From Tepidicaulis sp002389665 (GTDB lineage Bacteria; Pseudomonadota; Alphaproteobacteria; Parvibaculales; Parvibaculaceae), in assembly GCF_965222285.1 (NCBI RefSeq), contig NZ_OZ244942.1, positions 1-64,000 on the forward strand: a DNA stretch of 64,000 nt. The letters run 5' to 3'. Below the pieces are notes generated by a model that had not been told where the DNA came from, searched no databases, and worked only from the letters and a program-made list of their open reading frames with translations. The translations under genes were made by a program, and so were the position numbers. How positions within the stretch are numbered: the stretch's first letter is position 1; the number at the start of each line of letters is the position of its first letter. Shown piece after piece: positions 1-6,870 of this stretch.

Positions 1-1431
1 GTCGAGCAGGTGGAAAGCGATGCCACGGAAATCGATCTGAAGGGCGCGCAGCGGCGCAACCCGGCAGCTCAGGTCGGCGATCTCATCGAAGATGAATTGC
101 CTCCTGTCGATTTCGGCCGCATCGCCGCGCAGACCGCCAAACAGGTGATCGTGCAGAAAGTGCGCGATGCTGAGCGCGAGCGCCAATATGAAGAATATAA
201 AGACCGCGTGGGTGAAGTGGTGCACGGTCAGGTCAAGCGTGTGGAATATGGCAATGTGATCGTCGATCTCGGCCGCGGTGAGGCGATCGTGCGGCGCGAT
301 GAAATGCTGCCGCGTGAAACCTTCCGCACCGGCGACCGCATCCGCGCCTATATTTACGATGTGCGCCGCGAACAGCGCGGGCCGCAGATTTTCCTCTCCC
401 GCTCCCATCCCCAGTTCATGGCGAAGCTGTTCGGACAGGAAGTGCCGGAAATTTACGACGGCATCATCGAAGTGCGCTCCGTTGCCCGCGATCCGGGCTC
501 GCGCGCCAAGATCGCCGTTCTCTCGAACGACAATTCCATCGACCCGGTGGGCGCCTGTGTGGGTATGCGCGGCAGCCGCGTCCAGGCGGTGGTGAACGAG
601 CTGCAGGGCGAGAAGATCGACATCATTCAATGGTCGCCCGATCATGCGACCTTCATCGTGAACGCGCTTGCCCCGGCCGAAGTCGTCAAGGTCGTGCTCG
701 ATGAAGACGCCCAGCGTATTGAAGTTGTGGTTCCCGATGACCAATTGTCTTTGGCGATCGGCCGGCGCGGGCAGAACGTGCGCCTTGCCTCGCAGCTGAC
801 GGGCTGGGACATCGACATTCTTACCGAAGCCGAGGAATCGGAGCGCCGCCAGGCTGAATTCGCGCAGCGCTCGGCGACTTTCATGGAAGCGCTGGATGTG
901 GATGAGGTGATCGCCCAGCTTCTCGCCTCCGAAGGCTTTGCGAGCGTGGAAGAAGTGGCCTATGTGCCGCTTGAGGAAATTGCCGATATCGAAGGCTTCG
1001 ATGAAGAAACCGCGCAGGAAATCCAGAACCGCGCGCTCGATGCCATCGACAAGCAGAACGAGGAATATGACAACCGGCGCAAGGAGCTGGGTGTCGAGGA
1101 CAATCTTTCCGAAGTGCCGGGCGTGACGCCCGCCATGCTCGTGACATTCGGCGAGAACGACGTGAAGTCGATGGAAGACCTTGCCGGCTGCGCCACGGAC
1201 GATCTGACCGGCTGGTTCGAGAATGTCGGCGGCGAGCGCAAGCGCATGGAAGGCATTCTCGACGGGTACGATGTAACCAGCGAGGAAGCGGAAAACATGA
1301 TCATGGAAGCGCGCGTGCGCGCTGGCTGGATCACGCAGGAAGAACTGGACGCCATGCGCGCCGGCCCCGCTGAAGATGAGGCGGAAGAAGGCGAAGAAGG
1401 CGGCGAAGAGGAGGCCGGGGCGGACGCTTGA
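1..1431 (+). CDS. nusA: Transcription termination/antitermination factor NusA (5' end outside the window)
   Basis: This frame is open from base 1, so the gene starts upstream and the N-terminal domain is mostly missing. NusA binds RNA polymerase and nascent RNA and modulates pausing, termination and antitermination. Visible in order: the end of the N-terminal domain, an S1 domain (near GEVVHGQVKRVEYGNVIVDL), then KH domains with the GACVGMRGSRVQAVVNEL and LAIGRRGQNVRLASQLTGW signatures. After these come two helix-hairpin-helix repeats (EIADIEGFDEETAQEI and a second copy) and a very acidic Glu-rich tail, as is usual in alphaproteobacteria. It is the first gene of the nusA-ylxR-infB-rbfA-truB-rpsO-pnp block; rimP is expected just upstream. 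The apparent GTG near base 10 is an internal codon, not the start. Identification is certain. Confidence 0.97.
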   Translation, partial: VEQVESDATEIDLKGAQRRNPAAQVGDLIEDELPPVDFGRIAAQTAKQVIVQKVRDAERERQYEEYKDRVGEVVHGQVKRVEYGNVIVDLGRGEAIVRRDEMLPRETFRTGDRIRAYIYDVRREQRGPQIFLSRSHPQFMAKLFGQEVPEIYDGIIEVRSVARDPGSRAKIAVLSNDNSIDPVGACVGMRGSRVQAVVNELQGEKIDIIQWSPDHATFIVNALAPAEVVKVVLDEDAQRIEVVVPDDQLSLAIGRRGQNVRLASQLTGWDIDILTEAEESERRQAEFAQRSATFMEALDVDEVIAQLLASEGFASVEEVAYVPLEEIADIEGFDEETAQEIQNRALDAIDKQNEEYDNRRKELGVEDNLSEVPGVTPAMLVTFGENDVKSMEDLAGCATDDLTGWFENVGGERKRMEGILDGYDVTSEEAENMIMEARVRAGWITQEELDAMRAGPAEDEAEEGEEGGEEEAGADA

Positions 1432-1487
1432 GGCTTCGCCTTGAGCCCTCGTCTTGAGCCCTGTCTTTAGCCTTTTTGGGATTGTCC

Positions 1488-2102
1488 ATGGCCGGAGCCG
1501 GAAAAGAGCGCAAATGCATCCTTTCCGGCGAGGTGATGCCGGCGGAGCGGCTTATCCGTTTCGTTGTCGGGCCGGAGGGCCAGCTCGTGCCGGATCTGGC
1601 CGAAAAGCTGCCCGGCCGCGGCATTTGGCTGGAAGCCCGGCGCGAGGCGCTTGAAAAAGCGCTGAAAAAGGGACTTTTCTCCCGCGCCGCCCGCCAAAAG
1701 GTGGAGGCGCCGGAGGATCTGGGCGCGCAAGTGGGCGCGCTTTTGGGCCGCCGCGCCCTCGACAGCCTCAGCCTTGCCCGGCGCGCCGGCGTGCTGGTGG
1801 CGGGGCAGGAGCGGGTTTTCGAGCTGATCGTCAAGGGCAAGGCCCTGGCGGTGATTGAGGCGCGCGATGCGGGCGCCGATGGGAAAAAGCGCCTCAGAGC
1901 CCGGCTCAAGGCGCTGGATCAGCAGGACTTACCTGTTGTGACGGGCCCGGATGCCGAACAATTCGGTTTGGCATTGGGGCGCACAAATGTGGTACATGCT
2001 GCGCTGACAGATCAGCGCATGAAAAGTAAAGTTCTGGCGGACCTCGCCAGATGGACGACGTGGGAGCCGGTTTCGGGCTCCGGAGGTAAAGGAAGCGAAT
2101 GA
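1488..2102 (+). CDS. YlxR (DUF448) / L7Ae-like fused RNA-binding protein
   Basis: The protein has about 204 residues. The N-terminal half is a YlxR/DUF448 domain, a small RNA-binding fold: ERKCILSGEVMP near the start, the basic RFVVGPEGQLVPDLAEKLPG segment and the GRGIWL motif. The C-terminal half resembles L7Ae/L30e-type proteins (SLARRAGVLVAGQERVFELI, then an AVIEARDAG strand). In Bacillus these two activities are separate neighbouring genes, ylxR and ylxQ; here they are one chain, as is common in alphaproteobacteria. I chose ATG 1488 over the in-frame TTG codons just upstream because MAGAGKERKC matches the family start. The stop overlaps the infB start as ATGA, so translational coupling is likely. 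The exact role in translation is not established. Confidence 0.85.
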   Translation: MAGAGKERKCILSGEVMPAERLIRFVVGPEGQLVPDLAEKLPGRGIWLEARREALEKALKKGLFSRAARQKVEAPEDLGAQVGALLGRRALDSLSLARRAGVLVAGQERVFELIVKGKALAVIEARDAGADGKKRLRARLKALDQQDLPVVTGPDAEQFGLALGRTNVVHAALTDQRMKSKVLADLARWTTWEPVSGSGGKGSE

Positions 2103-4693
2103 GCGACTCGACGGAAACCGGCGACCGCAAGAAGGCATCAGGCGGCAAGACTTTGAGCCTGAAGCGCACAGTGGAGACTGGCCAGGTGCGCCAGAGCTTC
2201 TCCCGTGGGCGCACCAAGTCCGTGGTGGTTGAGAAGAAACGCAAGCGCACGATCCGCCCCGGCGAGGGCGAAGGTCAGGTTGCCGAGGAGGCGCCGAAAC
2301 AGGCCGCTCCGGCACCGGAGGCGAAAAAGCCCGAGCCTGCGCCCGCCAAACCCGCGCCCAAGAAAGCCGAATCCAAAACCGCCGACCGTGGCGGCATGGT
2401 GCTGCGCACCCTGACGGATGAAGAAAAGCAAGCCCGCGCCGCCGCCCTTGAAGAGGCGAAGGAGCGCGAGGAAAGCGAACGGCGTAAAGCTCAGGAAGAA
2501 GCCAAGCGCTGGGCCGAGGAAGACGCGGCCCTTGCCCGTGAACGCGAAGAAGCTGCCCGGCGCGAAGCCGAGGAAGCCGAACTGCGCGCGGCCGAGGAAG
2601 CCAAGCGGCTGAAAGCGGAAGAAGAAGCAAAACGCCGCGCGGCCGAAAAAGAAAAGATCGAACGCGCCAAAGCGCCGGGCTCCGCCGACGATGTGCCGGA
2701 AGCCGGGCGCGACGCGAAAGGGCCGGCCCGCAAGCGCGAGGAAGCGGCTCCCGAAGCGCCGAAGCCGGTGCCTGCGCGCAAAGGCGAAGCGCGCCGCCGC
2801 GAAGGCAAGCTCACCATTACCCGCGCGCTCAACGATGATGAGGGCGGACGTCAGCGTTCGCTTGCTTCCATGCGCCGGCGCATGGAGCGCGAGAAGAAGC
2901 GCGCCCAGGCCCGCTCCCAGGAGCCGCGCCAGAAAGTTGCCCGCGACGTTGTCATTCCCGAAGCCATTACGGTGCAGGAATTGGCGAACCGCATGGCCGA
3001 ACGCGCCGTCGATGTCATCAAGCTTCTGATGAAACAGGGCGTGATGGTGAAGATCAACGACACGCTCGACACCGATACCGCGCAGCTCGTGGCAGAAGAG
3101 CTTGGCCATAACGTCAAGCGCGTCTCCGAAGCGGATGTGGAAGAGGGCCTTGTGACCGAAGACGATGCGGATGAGTTCAAGCGTCCGCGCGCGCCGGTGG
3201 TCACGGTCATGGGTCACGTCGACCACGGCAAGACCTCGCTGCTCGATGCGCTGCGCAAGACCGACGTTGTGGCCGGTGAAGCCGGCGGCATCACGCAGCA
3301 TATCGGCGCCTATCAGGTGACGATGCCGGCAGGCGACAAGATCACCTTCCTCGATACGCCCGGCCACGCCGCCTTTACGGCGATGCGCGCGCGCGGCGCC
3401 AAGGCGACGGACCTTGTCATTCTTGTGGTGGCCGGGGATGACGGCGTCATGCCGCAGACCATCGAAGCCATTCACCACGCCAAGGCTGCCGAAGTGCCGA
3501 TGATCGTGGCGATCAACAAGATGGACAAGCCCGACGTCGATGCGAGCCGCGTGAAGAACGAATTGCTGCAGCACGAAGTCATTCTGGAAGATTTCGGCGG
3601 CGACGTGCTGGCGGTGGAAGTGTCCGCCAAGACCGGCATGGGCCTCGACAAGCTGGAAGAAAACATTCTTCTGCAAGCCGAACTTCTGGAACTGAAAGCC
3701 AACCCGGACCGCGAAGCCGAAGGGGTGGTGATCGAAGCCAAGCTCGACAAGGGCCGCGGCCCGGTCGCGACCGCGCTCGTGCAGCGCGGCACGCTGAAGG
3801 TCGGCGACATTATCGTGGCGGGCGCCGAATGGGGCCGTGTGCGCGCGCTTCTCAACGACCGCGGCCAGAATGTCGATAATGCCGGTCCCTCCGTGCCGGT
3901 CGAAGTGCTGGGTCTCAACGGCACGCCGGATGCGGGCGACACGTTCGTTGTCGTCGAGAACGAAGCGCGCGCGCGTGAGGTGACCGAATACCGCCAGGGC
4001 CTGCAGCGCAAGGCGCGCGTCGGTGTGGTGCGTACCTCGCTCGACCAGATGCTCTCGCAGCTTAAAGAGGGCGAGCGCCACGAAGTGCCGATCGTCATCA
4101 AGGGCGATGTGCAAGGCTCGGTCGAGGCGATCGTTCAAGCGCTCGACAAGCTGGGCACCGACGAGGTCAAGGCCCGTGTGCTTCACGCTGGTGTCGGCGG
4201 CATTACCGAAAGCGATGTGACGCTGGCCCAGGCCTCCGGCGCGCCGATCATCGGCTTCAATGTCCGTGCCAACGTTCAGGCCCGCGATGCGGCCCGTGCC
4301 GCCGGCATCGAGATCCGCTATTACTCGGTGATCTACGATCTGGTGGACGATGTGAAGGCGGCCATGTCCGGTATGCTTTCGCCGGAACTGCGCGAGACCT
4401 TTATCGGCAATGCCGAGATCCTGGAAGTCTTCAATATTTCCAAGGTCGGCAAGGTGGCCGGTTGCCGGGTCACCGAAGGCGCGGTGCGCCGCGGCTCGAA
4501 AGTCCGCCTCATCCGCGACGATGTGGTGGTTCACGAAGGCACGCTTTCCACGCTCAAGCGCTTCAAGGACGAGGTCAAGGAAGTGCATGGCGGCCAGGAA
4601 TGCGGCATGGCCTTCGAGAACTATCAGGACATGCGTCCGGGTGATGTGATCGAGTGCTTCGACGTGGAAGAGATTGCCCGTACGTTGGATTAA
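2099..4693 (+). CDS. infB: Translation initiation factor IF-2
   Basis: This 864-residue GTPase places fMet-tRNA on the 30S subunit and promotes subunit joining. The first ~280 residues are a highly charged Glu/Ala/Lys/Arg coiled-coil-like extension typical of proteobacterial IF2. Next is the IF2_N domain (ITVQELANRMAERAVDVIKLL), then the G domain: G1 VTVMGHVDHGKTSLLDAL near residue 370, G3 FLDTPGHAAFTAMRARGAK, G4 INKMDKPD, G5 VEVSAKTG. The C-terminal beta-barrel and fMet-tRNA-binding domains follow and end at FDVEEIARTLD. The ATG overlaps the stop of the upstream YlxR gene by four bases. The long open frame on the opposite strand is a codon-bias shadow. Confidence 0.98.
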   Translation: MSDSTETGDRKKASGGKTLSLKRTVETGQVRQSFSRGRTKSVVVEKKRKRTIRPGEGEGQVAEEAPKQAAPAPEAKKPEPAPAKPAPKKAESKTADRGGMVLRTLTDEEKQARAAALEEAKEREESERRKAQEEAKRWAEEDAALAREREEAARREAEEAELRAAEEAKRLKAEEEAKRRAAEKEKIERAKAPGSADDVPEAGRDAKGPARKREEAAPEAPKPVPARKGEARRREGKLTITRALNDDEGGRQRSLASMRRRMEREKKRAQARSQEPRQKVARDVVIPEAITVQELANRMAERAVDVIKLLMKQGVMVKINDTLDTDTAQLVAEELGHNVKRVSEADVEEGLVTEDDADEFKRPRAPVVTVMGHVDHGKTSLLDALRKTDVVAGEAGGITQHIGAYQVTMPAGDKITFLDTPGHAAFTAMRARGAKATDLVILVVAGDDGVMPQTIEAIHHAKAAEVPMIVAINKMDKPDVDASRVKNELLQHEVILEDFGGDVLAVEVSAKTGMGLDKLEENILLQAELLELKANPDREAEGVVIEAKLDKGRGPVATALVQRGTLKVGDIIVAGAEWGRVRALLNDRGQNVDNAGPSVPVEVLGLNGTPDAGDTFVVVENEARAREVTEYRQGLQRKARVGVVRTSLDQMLSQLKEGERHEVPIVIKGDVQGSVEAIVQALDKLGTDEVKARVLHAGVGGITESDVTLAQASGAPIIGFNVRANVQARDAARAAGIEIRYYSVIYDLVDDVKAAMSGMLSPELRETFIGNAEILEVFNISKVGKVAGCRVTEGAVRRGSKVRLIRDDVVVHEGTLSTLKRFKDEVKEVHGGQECGMAFENYQDMRPGDVIECFDVEEIARTLD

Positions 4694-4726
4694 GACCGGA
4701 TATCACCGGCCTTGATGAGATGCGAT

Positions 4727-4750
4727 CCGCCCCGGCCGATACCGGGGCGG
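4727..4750 (+). terminator. Intercistronic hairpin between infB and rbfA
   Basis: There is a perfect 9-bp inverted repeat, CCGCCCCGG at 4727-4735 and CCGGGGCGG at 4742-4750, with a 6-nt loop. Only a weak pyrimidine stretch (CTCTTCTTT) follows it. It could be a partial terminator/attenuator or an RNA processing site separating infB from rbfA. The lack of a real T-tract argues against strong termination. Confidence 0.45.
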
Positions 4751-4779
4751 CGGCTCTTCTTTGAAGGCCGCCGGAAGAA

Positions 4780-5259
4780 ATGGATACGAAAATGAAACGG
4801 CGAACATCCGGTAAGGCGAAAGGCCCCGAGGCCGGCCGTCCCCCTTCCCAGCGTCAGCTGCGGGTGGGCGAGCTGATCCGTCATGCGCTCTCCGATGTGC
4901 TCTCACGCGGCAATGTGCAGGACCCGGTGCTGGAAACCGCCATCATCTCGGTCTCTGAGGTGAAGATGAGCCCGGACCTGCGCAATGCGACGGCCTATGT
5001 GGTGCCGCTCGGCCGTCAGGACCCCGCCCCCGTCATCGATGCCCTGAAACGGGCCCGCAAGTTCCTGCGCGGCGAGCTCGCCCGCGAGGTCAATCTGCGC
5101 TATATGCCGGAACTTCGTTTCGCCTCCGATACGTCTTTCGATTATGCGGAAAATGTGGAAGGCCTGCTGCGCTCGCCGAAAGTCGCCCGCGATCTCGATG
5201 CGGATGACGATTGGGGGGGCGATGATGAAGACGACCTGCCCCGCGACGAGGAAGAATAG
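4780..5259 (+). CDS. rbfA: Ribosome-binding factor A
   Basis: RbfA is a KH-fold cold-shock/maturation factor that binds the 30S subunit and helps 16S rRNA 5'-end processing. The 159-residue product shows the family's opening SQRQLRVGELIRHALSDVL, the middle ISVSEVKMSPDLRNATAYV and LRFASDTSFDYAENVEGLL near the end. It closes with an acidic Asp/Glu tail (DADDDWGGDDEDD). The start may be ATG 4780 or ATG 4792. GGAAG at 4773-4777 is too close to the first, while the second has only a GGA seven bases upstream, so the choice is open. It is directly followed by truB with no spacer. Confidence 0.95.
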   Translation: MDTKMKRRTSGKAKGPEAGRPPSQRQLRVGELIRHALSDVLSRGNVQDPVLETAIISVSEVKMSPDLRNATAYVVPLGRQDPAPVIDALKRARKFLRGELAREVNLRYMPELRFASDTSFDYAENVEGLLRSPKVARDLDADDDWGGDDEDDLPRDEEE

Positions 5260-6186
5260 ATGGCGCGCCGCCGCAAGGGCCGGCCCGTCAGCGGCTGGGT
5301 GATCATCGACAAGCCCGTGGGGCCCACTTCCACCCATGTCGTCAATATCGTCCGCCGGGCTTTCGATGCCCAGAAAGCGGGCCATGCCGGCACGCTCGAT
5401 CCTTTGGCGACCGGCATTTTGCCGGTGGCGCTGGGCGAGGCGACGAAAACCATTCCCTTCGTCATGGATGCGCGCAAAACCTACCGCTTCACCGTGAAAT
5501 GGGGCGAGGCGACGGCGACGGATGATGCGGAGGGTGAGGTGATCGCCCGCAGCGATCTGCGCCCCGCCCGCGCGGAGATAGAGGCCGTTTTGTCCCGCTT
5601 TACCGGGGAAATCGAGCAGGTGCCGCCGCAATTTTCCGCCATTAAGGTGGAGGGCGAGCGGGCCTATGATCTGGCCCGGGCCGGGGTCGAGGTGGAGCTG
5701 AAGGCCCGCAAGGTCACGATTTTCAAGATCAAGCTGACGGGGATGCCGGATGAGGCCCATGCCGAGTTCGAGATCTTGTGCTCGAAAGGCACCTATGTGC
5801 GCTCCCTTGCCCGGGATATGGCCGAGGCCTTGGGTACTTGCGGGCATGTGGTCAAGCTGCACCGGGCCGCCACAGGGCCCTTTGCGGAAGCGGCGTCGAT
5901 TCCTCTGGAAAAACTGAAAGACTTGAGCCATAGTGCGCCCGCTTCCGGCCCTTTGGAGGCGTTTTTGCTGCCGATCGAGACCGCGCTGGACGACATCCCG
6001 GCTCTGGCCTTAGACGGCAGCGATACGGCGAAATTGAAAAGAGGGCAGGCAGTGTTGCTGCGCGGGCGTGATGCCCCGGTATTCGACGGCCCGGTTTTGA
6101 CCCTGCATAAGGGCGAGCCGGTGGCGCTGACCGAATATGACCGGGGAAGTTTGAGGCCCGTGCGTGTTTTCAACCTTTCTCATTAG
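5260..6186 (+). CDS. truB: tRNA pseudouridine(55) synthase TruB
   Basis: TruB isomerises U55 to pseudouridine in the T-loop of tRNAs. The 308-residue product has the catalytic motif GHAGTLDPLATG with the nucleophile Asp47. It also has the KTYRFTVKWGEATATDDAEG strand, the VPPQFSAIKVEGERAYDLAR segment and the CSKGTYVRSLARDM motif. The ATG follows the rbfA stop immediately (TAGATG), consistent with one operon. The C-terminal ~70 residues are PUA-like and less conserved. Confidence 0.97.
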   Translation: MARRRKGRPVSGWVIIDKPVGPTSTHVVNIVRRAFDAQKAGHAGTLDPLATGILPVALGEATKTIPFVMDARKTYRFTVKWGEATATDDAEGEVIARSDLRPARAEIEAVLSRFTGEIEQVPPQFSAIKVEGERAYDLARAGVEVELKARKVTIFKIKLTGMPDEAHAEFEILCSKGTYVRSLARDMAEALGTCGHVVKLHRAATGPFAEAASIPLEKLKDLSHSAPASGPLEAFLLPIETALDDIPALALDGSDTAKLKRGQAVLLRGRDAPVFDGPVLTLHKGEPVALTEYDRGSLRPVRVFNLSH

Positions 6187-6194
6187 GAGTGACG

Positions 6195-6464
6195 ATGTCG
6201 ATTACGGCCGAGCGTAAACAAGAGCTCATCAAAGAATTTGCCGCTGGCGCGGGTGACACGGGGTCGCCGGAAGTGCAGGTGGCCATCCTGACCGAGCGGA
6301 TCGCTAATCTCACCGAGCATTTCAAGTCCCACGCGAAAGACAACCATTCGCGCCGCGGCCTTCTCAAGCTCGTGAGCCAGCGCCGCCGCCTTCTCGATTA
6401 CGTGAAGGGCAAGGATCAGGCGCGGTATCAGGCGCTTATCCAGCGGCTCGGTATCCGGAGATAA
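6195..6464 (+). CDS. rpsO: 30S ribosomal protein S15
   Basis: This is the 89-residue primary 16S rRNA-binding protein of the small-subunit platform. MSITAERKQELIKEFA and the LTERIANLTEHFKSH and LLKLVSQRRRLLDYVK segments are diagnostic. ATG 6195 was chosen over the in-frame GTG at 6189 because AGGAG at 6185-6189 is well placed for the ATG and S15 proteins begin MS(I/V)T. Its position between truB and pnp is the conserved bacterial order. S15 is known in several bacteria to repress its own mRNA, but no operator can be proved here. Confidence 0.98.
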   Translation: MSITAERKQELIKEFAAGAGDTGSPEVQVAILTERIANLTEHFKSHAKDNHSRRGLLKLVSQRRRLLDYVKGKDQARYQALIQRLGIRR

Positions 6465-6486
6465 GGGCTTTTGTTCATGGAACATG

Positions 6487-6525
6487 GCAAGCGCACGTGC
6501 CTTCATCCGTAAGGCGCGTGCGTTG
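6487..6525 (+). terminator. Long hairpin after rpsO (attenuator or processing site)
   Basis: An imperfect stem of about 16 bp pairs GCAAGCGCACGTGCCTT (from 6487) with AAGGCGCGTGCGTTGT (from 6511) through a 7-nt loop, with G-U pairs. Only a short CTTTG tail follows. It sits where rpsO-pnp attenuators or RNase cleavage sites are found in other bacteria. Confidence 0.5.
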
Positions 6526-6713
6526 TGCTTTGGGCCCGGCGGCTTTGGTCCCTGTGCCTTTGGCTCCCGTGTCCACGTATCCAGAGCAAAGGTCCTGCGC
6601 CAGCCGATTGATGGCGCAAAGAACGGGCTTCAAGAAACTGTCTTGAGGCAAACGGGCGAAAGCCCGCTACGAAGAGAGACGATGTGTCCGATAAAGGTAA
6701 GCGGACAGGGAGC

Positions 6714-6750
6714 GGACCGGTTTTTTTCACGTCTCGAAAAAGCCGGTTCC
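6714..6750 (+). other. pnp leader hairpin, candidate double-strand RNase site
   Basis: GGACCGGTTTTTTTC at 6714-6728 pairs with GAAAAAGCCGGTTCC at 6736-6750. The stem is about 14 bp with one bulged T and a 7-nt loop. It lies 120 nt before the pnp start. A long leader stem that is cleaved by RNase III and then degraded by PNPase is the known autoregulation device of E. coli pnp. The similarity is positional and structural only. Confidence 0.45.
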
Positions 6751-6870
6751 TGGAGTAAGCCCCCGATCCCCCTTACCCGTCCGGCCGCGAGGAAACGCGG
6801 CACAATGATGTGCTGGCTGCATGGAGTTGGATAAACGCATGGAAGCAGCGGCACAGATTAGGAAACGATA

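Larger units (their letters stand above)
6465..6870 (+). other. rpsO-pnp intergenic leader (about 400 bp)
   Basis: No convincing gene lies here; the open frames present (for example from 6484) have no family features. The segment holds at least two strong inverted repeats, listed separately (6487-6525 and 6714-6750), and a smaller GTCCG...CGGAC stem at about 6686-6706. This fits a structured pnp leader. In enterobacteria such leaders carry RNase III sites used in PNPase autocontrol; whether the same holds here is inference. Confidence 0.5.

Noticed and set aside
2390..2700. Extremely charged Glu/Ala/Arg region of IF2 as a novelty
   Set aside because: Long charged N-terminal extensions are normal in proteobacterial IF2.
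2138..4588. 816-codon open frame antisense to infB
   Set aside because: It mirrors the codon bias of infB, has a His/Arg/Gly-rich product with no domains, and no start signals.
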